From Nostoc spongiaeforme FACHB-130 (GTDB taxonomy: Bacteria; Cyanobacteriota; Cyanobacteriia; Cyanobacteriales; Nostocaceae): a stretch of DNA of 64,000 nt. The notes beneath the pieces are model-generated. The model saw nothing but the letters and a program-made list of their open reading frames with translations, was not told the origin of the DNA and did no database searches. The stretch is from assembly GCF_014698475.1 (NCBI RefSeq), contig NZ_JACJTB010000008.1, positions 1-64,000 on the forward strand, given 5' to 3'. Below are positions 29,131 through 37,289 of this stretch, piece by piece (the first letter of the stretch is position 1; every line of letters starts with the position of its first letter). The translations under genes and the position numbers were made by a program.

Positions 29131-29175
29131 GAGTTAGTGCGGTCTTGGGGGTTTCCCCCAAGACCGCACTAACTC
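29131..29175. repeat. Perfect 21-bp hairpin between ferritin-like and FTR1 genes
   Basis: Two exact 21-base arms (gagttagtgcggtcttggggg and its complement) separated by ttt. It is followed by acccgaag, not by a T run, so it is not a standard terminator. It could be a small palindromic mobile element or a strong RNA stabiliser or attenuator within the iron group. Confidence 0.9.
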
Positions 29176-29194
29176 ACCCGAAGGGTCATAAGTC

Positions 29195-29258
29195 ATCAGT
29201 CATTTGTCATGGCTTATGACTAGTGACAAATGACAAATGACAAATGACAAAGGACAAA
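29195..29258. repeat. Tandem gacaaat repeats before FTR1
   Basis: Heptamer-type repeats (gtcatttgtcatggc... then tgacaaatgacaaatgacaaatgacaaagg) run right up to the FTR1 start. The two orientations give an 11-bp stem, gtcatttgtca / tgacaaatgac. The same unit appears at 32690-32720, 58240-58285 and 58430-58460. Confidence 0.8.
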
Positions 29259-29260
29259 AG

Positions 29261-30208
29261 ATGAATTTTAGTACTGCTTTACCTACTTTTGTAATTACAC
29301 TCCGCGAAGGAGTAGAAGCCGCCTTAGTTGTGGGGATAGTGTTGGCTTTATTGAAAAAAGCCAAACAATCTCGACTTAATTCTTGGGTGTATGCTGGTGT
29401 GGGCGTTGGTATTGTTGTCAGCGCCTTGATAGGTTTACTGTTTAGTGTGGTGATTAAAGCATTAGGTCAAATTAATCCACAATACACATCGGTAGTTGAA
29501 CCGGGACTAGAAGGTGTGTTTAGTGTGCTGGCGATCGCAATGCTCAGTTGGATGCTAATCTGGATGACGAAACAAGCCAGATTTATGAAAGCCCAAGTAG
29601 AAGGCGCTGTCACCGAAGCACTCACACAAAATAGCAATGCTGGCTGGGGCGTTTTTAGTTTAATTTTAATCGCCGTAGTCCGCGAAGGTTTTGAAACCGT
29701 ATTGTTCATTGCGGCTAACTTTCAGCAAGGTTTAATTCCTACAATTGGCGCTCTTGGTGGTTTATTAGTAGCAGCCACAATAGGCGTATTGTTATTTAAA
29801 TTAGGTGTTAAAATCAACATCCGCCAGTTTTTTCAAGTCATGGGCGTTTTATTAGTGTTGATTGTTGCTGGGTTAGTTGTTTCTGCATTAAAACACTTTG
29901 ACGATGCTTTTGCTAACTTAGCCCTCAGCAGCCGCGCTTCCGAAAGCCTGTGTTTTTACTATGAACACTTTACTAAAGTCCACTCCTGCATTTTAGGGCC
30001 GATCGTGTGGAATACTTCTAGTATTTTGCCTGATGATCAATTCCCTGGCATTATTCTGAAATCTTTATTTGGCTATAGAGAACATCTATATATTTTGCAA
30101 GCAGTGGGATATGTTTTATTCTTGCTAACTGTTGGCGGGTTATATTTCCGCAGTTTAGGTGGCGAAACTCCAAAACCTAATAAAAGTGTATCTCTTTTCC
30201 AAAAATAA
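29261..30208 (+). CDS. FTR1 family iron permease
   Basis: A 315-residue inner-membrane protein with about seven helices. It has both REGxE iron-binding motifs of the FTR1/EfeU family: LREGVEAALVVGI in helix 1 and VREGFETVLFI in helix 4. It imports iron, in yeast and many bacteria after oxidation by a partner multicopper oxidase. ATG 29261 is chosen because the earlier in-frame ATG would translate the gacaaat repeats. It is the last gene of the putative iron group 26275-30208. Confidence 0.92.
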   Translation: MNFSTALPTFVITLREGVEAALVVGIVLALLKKAKQSRLNSWVYAGVGVGIVVSALIGLLFSVVIKALGQINPQYTSVVEPGLEGVFSVLAIAMLSWMLIWMTKQARFMKAQVEGAVTEALTQNSNAGWGVFSLILIAVVREGFETVLFIAANFQQGLIPTIGALGGLLVAATIGVLLFKLGVKINIRQFFQVMGVLLVLIVAGLVVSALKHFDDAFANLALSSRASESLCFYYEHFTKVHSCILGPIVWNTSSILPDDQFPGIILKSLFGYREHLYILQAVGYVLFLLTVGGLYFRSLGGETPKPNKSVSLFQK

Positions 30209-30227
30209 ACTGATAAGTAAATATATT

Positions 30228-30257
30228 GTAGGGTGGGCATAACTATGCCCACCCTAC
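30228..30257. terminator. Bidirectional hairpin between convergent genes
   Basis: A perfect 14-bp stem, gtagggtgggcata / tatgcccaccctac, with a two-base loop. It sits between the FTR1 stop and the SMI1 stop and includes the SMI1 stop codon (30254-30256). A related sequence lies near 6372, so the hairpin may be a dispersed repeat reused as a terminator. Confidence 0.6.
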
Positions 30258-30886
30258 TTACTTTTAACAATCGTTTTTAAAGCATCTGATAAATGTGTGT
30301 TATCAAGTGCAAACATCTCTATTCCATCATCATCCAATTCAGTTGTTACTTGAATATTCTCCGCCAATTTTGTATCTAGCAGTTTCAACAATTCTCCCAA
30401 ATTAGGAGCTAACACATACTTTTCATCTTCATCTCTACCAAAGTTGATAATTTGCCCAATACATCCATTAACATCAGGTGCTAAATCAATACCGATGTGA
30501 TTTCCTCCCCCATCGTGCATCAGAGGTATCCATTTTTCATGTGCATAGACACTTTGAATAACTCCTTCTGGATAAGATGTGCAGAAATCATTTAAATCTT
30601 CTAAGCCATCTTCAATGATTTCCTTCCAACTTAACCAATTTCGCTCCACTTCAGACAGTGAGAGAAATTGTAACCCGTAAAAAATACCACGTCCTTTTCT
30701 AGACTCTCCATTATTGAGTTGATATAAAATTTGCATCTCTGCGGGAATTTCATAACCCAGTACCATTTGCAAGTGTAAAATTTCATCTTCACTTGCTGGT
30801 GGGTTGAGATACTTGTAATATTCAGGAAACCTATTACTAATCTTTTCTCGATAGCTTAACCAGGATGCACTAACAAGATTATTCAT
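30254..30886 (-). CDS. SMI1/KNR4 family protein
   Basis: A 210-residue soluble protein with the SMI1/KNR4 fold: PPASEDEILHLQMVLGYEIP, LYQLNNGESRKGRGIFYGLQ and WIPLMHDGGGNHIGIDLAP. In bacteria this fold often serves as an immunity protein in contact-dependent toxin systems, but it is also common in unrelated settings. It starts 6 bases after the upstream binding-protein gene, so the two share a transcript. No toxin gene is next to it. Confidence 0.85.
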   Translation of the reverse strand: MNNLVSASWLSYREKISNRFPEYYKYLNPPASEDEILHLQMVLGYEIPAEMQILYQLNNGESRKGRGIFYGLQFLSLSEVERNWLSWKEIIEDGLEDLNDFCTSYPEGVIQSVYAHEKWIPLMHDGGGNHIGIDLAPDVNGCIGQIINFGRDEDEKYVLAPNLGELLKLLDTKLAENIQVTTELDDDGIEMFALDNTHLSDALKTIVKSK

Positions 30887-30892
30887 TTTAGA

Positions 30893-31804
30893 TTAATTTG
30901 CTGTAAATAAATCTTTTTTAAGCTGCTGACAAGTTTGCTCAATTGCATTTATACTACCTGGATTCACTAATCCATAATAGTCAAAAATATAAACTCGGTT
31001 ATTTTGTGTTGCTTTGAGTTTTTGCCAAAAAGGTTCTTTACTAAAGGATTCCAAAATCTCCTTATTTGATGATGCTTGGGGAGGGTTGATGACAATTATT
31101 GTGTCTGGATTAACTTCTAAAACTTTCTCTGCTGATAAAGTGACATAACCACCAAAAGGACTTTTACCTTGTAATTCGGCGGCGACATTCTTGAGTTGGA
31201 ATTTTTCTAACAAGTTTCCTGCCCAACTGCTTTTATTTGGGGTGAGAATTGGTTGATTACTGACTAACACCAAAGTAGAAATATTTTGCTCTTGTTTTTC
31301 TGGTAAAAAACTTTTGTAGCGAGTTAACAAAGGTTCGGGGTTTGCACCAATTAAATCACCCAGTTTTTGAGTCAGACTTTCTAAGGAATCCCATGTTTTG
31401 AGTTGAGTTAGTAAAGTCTGAATTTTTAATTCTTGCAATCTTTGAATTACTTGGGTAGAAAAACCTTCGATACCAATGACTAAATCTGGTTTGAGAGCCA
31501 CAATTTTTTCTAAATTAGGAGGAGTTTGACCTTCACTAACGCGAGGAATATCCTTCAAACCAGGTTCGTTTTTAAATAATGAATTTCCAGCAATACCTAC
31601 TAGTTTGGTTTTATCGAGTTGATAAATAATATCTGTGGCTAGAGATGAAAGACTAACTACTCTTTTGGCTGTTGCTTGATTATTAGGGGTTGCTGTAATC
31701 GCAGGTGTTTGTACTTGTGGTTGTTGAGTTGTAGCAGTGCTACAAGCCATTAAAAATATACTGATGAGAATTGCTAATGCCGATAATATCAAACGATTAT
31801 ACAT
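30893..31804 (-). CDS. Periplasmic Fe(III)-siderophore/B12-binding lipoprotein
   Basis: A 303-residue substrate-binding protein of the BtuF/FhuD class (helical-backbone clamp). The lipobox is LMAC (Cys21), followed by a Thr/Gln/Pro linker. Conserved blocks are RVVSLSSLATDIIYQL, the LKPDLVIGIEGFS helix, LEVNPDTIIVINPP and NNRVYIFDYYGLVNPG. It should deliver a metal chelate or cobalamin to an ABC importer, none of which is encoded nearby. A 7-bp inverted repeat with a 5-base gap (31940-31958) upstream is a possible operator. Confidence 0.85.
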   Translation of the reverse strand: MYNRLILSALAILISIFLMACSTATTQQPQVQTPAITATPNNQATAKRVVSLSSLATDIIYQLDKTKLVGIAGNSLFKNEPGLKDIPRVSEGQTPPNLEKIVALKPDLVIGIEGFSTQVIQRLQELKIQTLLTQLKTWDSLESLTQKLGDLIGANPEPLLTRYKSFLPEKQEQNISTLVLVSNQPILTPNKSSWAGNLLEKFQLKNVAAELQGKSPFGGYVTLSAEKVLEVNPDTIIVINPPQASSNKEILESFSKEPFWQKLKATQNNRVYIFDYYGLVNPGSINAIEQTCQQLKKDLFTAN

Positions 31805-31939
31805 ATAACAATAAACCTATAGTAACTATGAAACTTACTGACAAAAATGACGAGTGTAGACATAGTAAAAATTCCCCCAAGAATTTATAGCTATGCTACC
31901 TCGCCATTAAGTATACAAGGTTTATTGAGAAAAGCTTTA

Positions 31940-31958
31940 CATACTATACATTAGTATG
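31940..31958. promoter_or_regulatory. Inverted repeat upstream of the binding-protein gene
   Basis: catacta-tacat-tagtatg, a perfect 7-bp inverted repeat in an otherwise AT-rich promoter region 136 bases before the start at 31804. It could be a repressor site; no known consensus fits exactly. Confidence 0.35.
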
Positions 31959-32079
31959 TTGTCGAACTATTGTTAATTAAATAACATTTGTTTGTTTTTG
32001 TAAAAAATTTATAGTAAAACTTTTTACTTGTGAGAAAGATTTATAAATACGAGATTAATAGCTGTCTGAAATGTTGTTT

Positions 32080-32688
32080 TTACTGCATCAATGCCCAATC
32101 TTCAGGAGTATTACAGTTAAGTAACATCTTAGTATCAGGCACAGCTAAAACCTGTACTGAATGTTGCTGAAGCCACTGCTGAAACGATCGCCCGCCTTGG
32201 TTGATAAAATCTAGTAGTTGCGGTAAACATCGCCGGCGATAAAAACCACACATAGGTTCCCAGCCTTTAGGATGATGCGCCAAAGCTGCGATCGCATCTT
32301 CCCCCACATTATCAAGTTGCGCCACCCATCTTTGCAATACCTCAACCTGCAACTTCGGTAAATCGCAAGCAAGTAACAACACCCAATCAGTTTGCACCTG
32401 TGCAAGTCCTTGTGCAAACCCCACCAACGGCCCGTGATTTACAGGCGCTTCTAAAATAAACTGACAACGAGGTAAAGTTAAATTTTGATAACGTTCTGGC
32501 CAAGGCGTGACAATATAAACAGTCTCAGCACAAGCCACCGCAATATGACAAACTCGCTGCAATAAAGGTACGCCGTCAACAGTCAGTAAAGCTTTATCCT
32601 GTCCCATACGGGAACTTTTACCACCAGCTAATACAATGGCTGATAAAAGTGCTGAGTGCTGAGTGCTGAGTGCTGAGTTATTTGTCAT
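32080..32688 (-). CDS. mobA: Molybdenum cofactor guanylyltransferase
   Basis: A 202-residue cytoplasmic enzyme that adds GMP to molybdopterin. The signature IVLAGGKSSRMGQDKALL binds GTP; LLACDLPKL and MCGFYRR are also typical. The only usable ATG (32688) lies beyond a heptamer repeat, so the protein starts MTNNSALSTQHSALLS with repeat-encoded residues before the real domain. Because the repeat unit is 7 bases, a change in copy number would shift the frame. Confidence 0.9.
   Translation of the reverse strand: MTNNSALSTQHSALLSAIVLAGGKSSRMGQDKALLTVDGVPLLQRVCHIAVACAETVYIVTPWPERYQNLTLPRCQFILEAPVNHGPLVGFAQGLAQVQTDWVLLLACDLPKLQVEVLQRWVAQLDNVGEDAIAALAHHPKGWEPMCGFYRRRCLPQLLDFINQGGRSFQQWLQQHSVQVLAVPDTKMLLNCNTPEDWALMQ
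32648..32675. repeat. Heptamer tandem repeat inside the mobA start region
   Basis: Four exact copies of agtgctg (ctcagca family on the other strand). The unit also occurs singly near 53450. It lies between the mobA start codon and the conserved domain. Confidence 0.9.
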
Positions 32689-32785
32689 TGGTCATTAGTC
32701 GTTAGTCATTAGTCATTTGTTCTTTTATGTTCTTTTCTCCACCTTTACCCTGATGTCGTCACTAGCCCTGAAATATTCTTATTTA

Positions 32786-32995
32786 TCAAGTTTCATCTTT
32801 ATAACAGGACTTACGCAAAATTATGAAAAAACGAACCGCAAAGGGCGCAAAGGACACGAAGTTATAAGAGTTTGAGAGAGTTCTTGCGTAATTCCTATAT
32901 AAATAATCTAGAATTTTGGCATCGATGCGTTCTTTATTATTGGGTAGTTTATTTAGTTGTTTTATCGCAACCTTGGGCAATTCAACTTGATACAT
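32786..32995 (-). pseudogene. RelE/ParE-type toxin, cut short by a small element
   Basis: The first 32 residues (MYQVELPKVAIKQLNKLP, NNKERIDAKILDYL) are the opening helices of a RelE-superfamily toxin, normally about 85-95 residues. The rest of the 69-residue frame is translated from an inserted repeat with inverted ends (32806-32896), so the catalytic part is missing. The start codon overlaps the former antitoxin stop as TAATG. Confidence 0.7.
32806..32896. mobile_element. Small inverted-end element within the toxin gene
   Basis: About 91 bp bounded by aggacttacgcaa and ttgcgtaattcct (12 of 13 bases complementary). The inside carries gaaccgcaaagggcgcaaag, a common cyanobacterial intergenic repeat. 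No coding capacity. Confidence 0.7.
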
Positions 32996-33030
32996 TAAGC
33001 AGTTTCTTTGTTATATCCTTGATATTCATT

Positions 33031-33219
33031 CTAAAAAACAGTACCATTGATGCGTCTATCTTCTCTAGCTTCCTTAATAGCTTGTAAATCTTCCTCATCT
33101 TCCATATCATCTATTCTTTGTAAATACGTGAGGATTTCATCTAACACGCTGTTATAAGCTTGGTTTAACAACACATTGATAGATTCAATTATTGCTTTTC
33201 TTTCTTGTTCAGTTTTCAT
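33031..33219 (-). pseudogene. Antitoxin gene with premature stop
   Basis: A 62-residue helical acidic protein (ESINVLLNQAYNSVLDEILT, DDMEDEEDLQAIKEAREDRR) of the kind paired with RelE/ParE toxins. The TAG at 33033-33031 appears premature: the same frame continues for 11 codons (NEYQGYNKETA) and then ends in TAATG overlapping the toxin start, the expected coupled layout. It may still make a shortened antitoxin. Confidence 0.6.
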
Positions 33220-33278
33220 TGCTATTTTGCTTGATTTATTAGATAGACTTGATCAGTTTTCTGCTTCCTAAAAAGGAA

Positions 33279-35336
33279 TCATCCTCTCGTTTGACTTTGC
33301 TGCACTTGCTGTAACATTTGCTCAACACTTGTCGCTGGTGCAAGACATTTTAAACCTTGGCAAACTAAGGCGATACTGCCTTCTGGGAGGTTAGATACGA
33401 CAGAAAACGCTGCTACTGGCAAATATTGAGGAATGAGAGATTGAATTTGCTCGCTGGTGCTGCGAATTAGGGTAGAGTTACGATACCAATCCAAAGCGGT
33501 GAATAAGCTGGGGCAAGCTTGAGGATGACTAGCCATGATGCTTCGGAAAGCTTTTAAACCTTGCTCGGCTAAATCGAGATAATGCAGATTATCGGTGAGT
33601 AGTGATAACCTGACAAGATTTGCGATCGCCACTCCGTTAGCCGAAGGTGTAGCATTATCAGCATAGCTGCGTTCGCGCACAATTAATTCCTGACTAGCAT
33701 CGCTAGATGTGTTAAAATATCCTCCTAGTTCTACACTCCAGAGAAATTCGTCGAATTCTTCTTGGATAGCGATCGCTTTTTCCAACCATTGTTTATACTC
33801 TGGGCTACAAGCTTGTAAGTCTAGTAACGCTTTAATAAAAAAGGCGTAGTCTTCAGACTGCGCTAACACTGTCGCCTCGCCTTGATAATTCAGTCTGTGG
33901 AAACGTCCATTAACAAACTGATTTTCCCAGATAAAATTAGCTGCTTGTGTGGCTAATTCCAAATATAGAGGTGATTGAAATACCCCACCTGCTCTAGCTA
34001 ACCCAGAAATCATCAAACTATTCCAAGCCACAATCATTTTCGTATCTGTCACCGAGGGAATACGCCCCGGCCAGTTATGGGTTTTGGCTTCTTGATTATT
34101 CCGGGCTGGGGGAAAAGTCTTTAATGATTCTGGTGCATCACCATAACGCGCTGTAAATAATTTCCCTAATACCGTGTCTATTTCTGGACTCAATTCCCCA
34201 GAGTTACGCCTTTGCAATACATTCAACCCTTCAAAGTTGCCTTGAGGACTAACTGTAAACTCTTGTTGTAATTGCGTTAATTCTTCTGGTGTTAATAACT
34301 GTGCGAGTTCGCTGTAACTCCATACATAAAAAGCCCCTTCTTCTGGCTCGACTGCTTCAGAATTAATGAAACTATCCGCATCTTGAGCCGCGTAAAAGTA
34401 GCCTTCTGGGGCAATCATTTCTCTTTGCAGCCATTGTACAGTTCCCGCCACAGCCCTAACAAAAGCCGGTTCTTTGATACCCGCACTCCATAAATTTGCT
34501 AGATACTCGACAATTTGCCCATTGTCATAAAGCATCTTTTCAAAGTGCGGCACTGTCCAAGTGGGATCAACAGTATAGCGATGAAAGCCGCCACCGACAT
34601 GATCATAAATACCGCCCAGGGCTAAATCTAGTCCGCGCTGAGTGCAAATTTGCTGACCATCGTACCGAGACTGCAAATTAAAGCGATTTCCTCGCAGTGC
34701 TAGTTCGGCATAAGGCATCATTGGGAAACTGTTACCGTATTGATTAGCAGTAATGATCCCCGTGCTAGTTTCCCAACCTTTGCCCAGTAATTCATTTTCT
34801 GCAACTGACTGGGGATCATCATTTTGCAAGACCGCAGAGGTGAGGAGCGAGTCTAAAATTACTGCTTTGCGTTGGCGCAAATCTTCTTTTTCGGTGTCGT
34901 AATAGCGCCGGAGAGCTTGCAAAACTTGTAAAAAACCAGGACGACCGTAGCGGGGATCAACCGGAAAATAAGTCCCAGCGTAAAAAGGAACCAAATCTTC
35001 CGGTGAGAGAAAGGCATTTAACGGCCAACCGCCTTGACCAGTCATCATCTGTAACGCCTGCATATAGATGCTATCGATGTCTGGGCGTTCTTCTCTGTCT
35101 ACTTTAATAGGCAGAAAATTGGCATTCATGTAATCTGCGATCGCAGCATCAGAAAAAGCCTCACCTTCCATCACAGTACACCAGTGGCAACTAGAGTAAC
35201 CAATGGAAAGAAAGATAGGTTTATTTTCTGCCTTAGCAGTGGCGAGAGCTTCATCACACCAAGGCCACCAATCAATCGGATTTTCGGCGTGTTTACGCAG
35301 GTACAGACTTTTGGCTTGGGCAAGGCGATTAGTCAT
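33279..35336 (-). CDS. DUF255 thioredoxin-fold protein (YyaL/SSP411 type)
   Basis: A 685-residue protein. The N-terminal thioredoxin-like DUF255 domain has [13 protein letters not shown] (CxxC), [10 protein letters not shown] and [14 protein letters not shown]. The rest is an (alpha/alpha)6-barrel related to N-acylglucosamine 2-epimerases ([23 protein letters not shown]). Conserved from bacteria to human SPATA20; its biochemical role is not settled. It looks complete and monocistronic. Confidence 0.93.
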   Translation of the reverse strand: MTNRLAQAKSLYLRKHAENPIDWWPWCDEALATAKAENKPIFLSIGYSSCHWCTVMEGEAFSDAAIADYMNANFLPIKVDREERPDIDSIYMQALQMMTGQGGWPLNAFLSPEDLVPFYAGTYFPVDPRYGRPGFLQVLQALRRYYDTEKEDLRQRKAVILDSLLTSAVLQNDDPQSVAENELLGKGWETSTGIITANQYGNSFPMMPYAELALRGNRFNLQSRYDGQQICTQRGLDLALGGIYDHVGGGFHRYTVDPTWTVPHFEKMLYDNGQIVEYLANLWSAGIKEPAFVRAVAGTVQWLQREMIAPEGYFYAAQDADSFINSEAVEPEEGAFYVWSYSELAQLLTPEELTQLQQEFTVSPQGNFEGLNVLQRRNSGELSPEIDTVLGKLFTARYGDAPESLKTFPPARNNQEAKTHNWPGRIPSVTDTKMIVAWNSLMISGLARAGGVFQSPLYLELATQAANFIWENQFVNGRFHRLNYQGEATVLAQSEDYAFFIKALLDLQACSPEYKQWLEKAIAIQEEFDEFLWSVELGGYFNTSSDASQELIVRERSYADNATPSANGVAIANLVRLSLLTDNLHYLDLAEQGLKAFRSIMASHPQACPSLFTALDWYRNSTLIRSTSEQIQSLIPQYLPVAAFSVVSNLPEGSIALVCQGLKCLAPATSVEQMLQQVQQSQTRG

Positions 35337-36016
35337 GATCTTGTTGTGTGAGGATAGATGCCTTCTTTGCCCAGTCTACATTCTTGGAGTATTAAGCGAG
35401 ATATACACCTAAACAAAACTCAACCAAAAACTTACACCAAAGTTTTGTCAAAATCACCCTACTATCCACAAAATTAGTGAAAAGCCCTTAAAACAGTAAT
35501 TTTTGCCTTTTGCCTCTTGCGAGTTCGCCAGTTGCTTTATGCCGGGGAACCCGTCCACCGCACTGGCTCACTTTTTACTTTTGCCTTTTTAATTAGGGCA
35601 AAGAGCGCCACAGAAAGCTGATGATAGTTGTTGATGGTTCTGGTGCAGGTGGTTTAACCCTTGCTTGGATTTTGGTATTGTAATTAATTCCTGCTATCAG
35701 ATGGAGCAAGAAAGTAATGATGGCGGCTTGCACAAGTTTTTCGAGCATGGCAGGTCTCCCTCAATTGATAGCACTGCAAGTAAAATCCTTTTTCTAAATA
35801 CACCCCGTACTCATAAATTTCGTAATTTGACGGGATTTTCTGGAAAATTGCCCTGATTTTTGGTAAACAAACCTTGACAAAACCCAAATTTATAGCTAGT
35901 TGTATGACAGTTTCATGATCAGAGCGATCGCAGTTGTAGTTTGTTATTGCTCCTCTCTGGCACGAACCGAGTCAAATTTCTAGACGCTTTCCCCTATAAA
36001 AAGTGCCTGAGTTATG
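35337..36016. other. Gene-free region upstream of clpP
   Basis: No supported gene; two short frames on opposite strands lack recognisable sequence. A common intergenic repeat (cgccagttgctttatgccgg and onward, 35526-35572) is present. The clpP promoter probably lies in the last 150 bases, next to a HIP1 site. Confidence 0.5.
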
Positions 36017-36106
36017 ATTTACATCTGCCAGATAGAAGAGAAAATTAGCTCTCTGGCGGATGACGACAGCCATTAGCAGGTTGTCATCGATAAAATAGAT
36101 GTAAAT
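36017..36106 (+). promoter_or_regulatory. Structured clpP leader, possible three-way junction
   Basis: Three nested pairings fit together: an outer perfect 10-bp stem (36017-36026 with 36097-36106), hairpin 1 starting at the next base (gccaga / tctggc, 36027-36057, with an inner gag/ctc), and hairpin 2 (gatgacgac / gttgtcatc, 36059-36088, one G-U). The ribosome-binding AGGAA and the ATG follow within 20 bases. This would be a compact RNA element controlling clpP, or a processed 5' end. Confidence 0.55.
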
Positions 36107-36124
36107 TAGCTACAGGAACGCTGC

Positions 36125-36730
36125 ATGATTCCTATCGTTATTGAACAATCGGGTCGGGGCGAACGCGCCTTTGATATCTACTCACGACTGTTGCGTGAGC
36201 GAATCATCTTCTTGGGACAACAGATTGACAGCAACTTAGCTAACTTAATAGTTGCCCAAATGCTGTTCTTGGATGCAGAAGACCCGGAAAAAGACATTTA
36301 TATGTACATTAATTCCCCCGGCGGTTCGGTAACTGCTGGTATGGGTATTTTTGACACTATGAAGCATATCCGCCCCGATGTCTGTACCATTTGTACCGGA
36401 TTAGCTGCGAGTATGGGAGCTTTTCTCCTCAGTGCTGGAACCAAAGGTAAGCGGATGAGTCTACCCCATTCCCGCATTATGATTCACCAACCTTTAGGCG
36501 GCGCACAAGGCCAAGCCACCGACATTGAAATTCAAGCGCGGGAAATTTTGTATCACAAAAAGCGACTCAACGACTTTCTCGCCGACCACACAGGTCAGCC
36601 CATTGAGCGCATTGCAGAAGACACCGAACGCGACTTTTTCATGTCACCCGACGAAGCTAAAGAATACGGTTTGATTGACCAAGTAATTGACCGTCACGCG
36701 GCGGGTAGCCGTCCGATGGCTGTGGTTTAG
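36125..36730 (+). CDS. clpP: ATP-dependent Clp protease proteolytic subunit
   Basis: A 201-residue serine protease that forms the double heptameric Clp core with ClpC or ClpX ATPases. The catalytic triad is visible: Ser96 in GLAASMGAF, His121 in IMIHQPLGG and Asp170 in TERDFFMS. Length and sequence are typical of cyanobacterial ClpP. No clpX or second clp gene follows, so this is a stand-alone copy. The leader can fold strongly (36017-36106). Confidence 0.97.
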   Translation: MIPIVIEQSGRGERAFDIYSRLLRERIIFLGQQIDSNLANLIVAQMLFLDAEDPEKDIYMYINSPGGSVTAGMGIFDTMKHIRPDVCTICTGLAASMGAFLLSAGTKGKRMSLPHSRIMIHQPLGGAQGQATDIEIQAREILYHKKRLNDFLADHTGQPIERIAEDTERDFFMSPDEAKEYGLIDQVIDRHAAGSRPMAVV

Positions 36731-36750
36731 TTATTTGTAATTGACTATTA

Positions 36751-36816
36751 AAGCTCCCATCAACACCTGGAAATTTTTACTTTTAAATAAGTAAACTCCT
36801 GGGGTTATGGGAGCCT
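36751..36816 (+). terminator. Long imperfect hairpin after clpP
   Basis: gctcccat (36753-36760) pairs with atgggagc (36808-36815), with an inner ttactt/aagtaa pairing. No T run follows on the plus strand, so it is a weak terminator candidate. Confidence 0.35.
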
Positions 36817-37289
36817 TAGCTTATCTAAAGCTACCAAGGACAAGATATGATGAGTAGCGATCGCATCGACTAGTTGACAATCAAGACTAGTACAACAAGG
36901 CAAAAGTCAAAAGTCAAAAAGCTTAGAATACAAGCTTTTAACTAACTTAAAATAGTATCTTTCTTTCCGCCGACCTGTACTAAAAATTTGCTCATCCCAA
37001 TTTAATCTGAAGCTGTACTCTATCAATCCTGTAGAGACATTGTATACAAAGTCTCTACAAAAACTGATAAATCCATTTTCATCCAGAAACGTTATCGGTC
37101 TACAGTTATTGAGAATGGTGGAATGTTAAAGTTTTAGCTATACTGCTTTATGCCCGTTCTGAAAATTAATGAGATGAATTAAGAATCTTCTGCGTCTTTG
37201 TATATTTTTTGTAACTATTGATCCCCACAAAAATTATACTGGTAATAATACTAGTATATAATTACTTAAATTCGTATAAAATCTTATAT
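36817..37289. other. Gene-free region between clpP and pseudokinase gene
   Basis: About 470 bp. It contains one palindrome (37030-37059, listed separately) and AT-rich DNA before the pseudokinase start. No gene is supported. Confidence 0.5.
37030..37059. repeat. 30-bp imperfect palindrome (tgtagagac family)
   Basis: tgtagagac-a-ttgtatacaa-a-gtctctaca, self-complementary except at the mirrored A/A position. Similar tgtagagacg...cgtctctaca palindromes are common between genes in Nostocales (recalled, not checked). Confidence 0.7.

Noticed and set aside
35665-35887. Opposed short frames upstream of clpP
   Set aside because: They overlap on opposite strands with no recognisable sequence; treated as non-coding.
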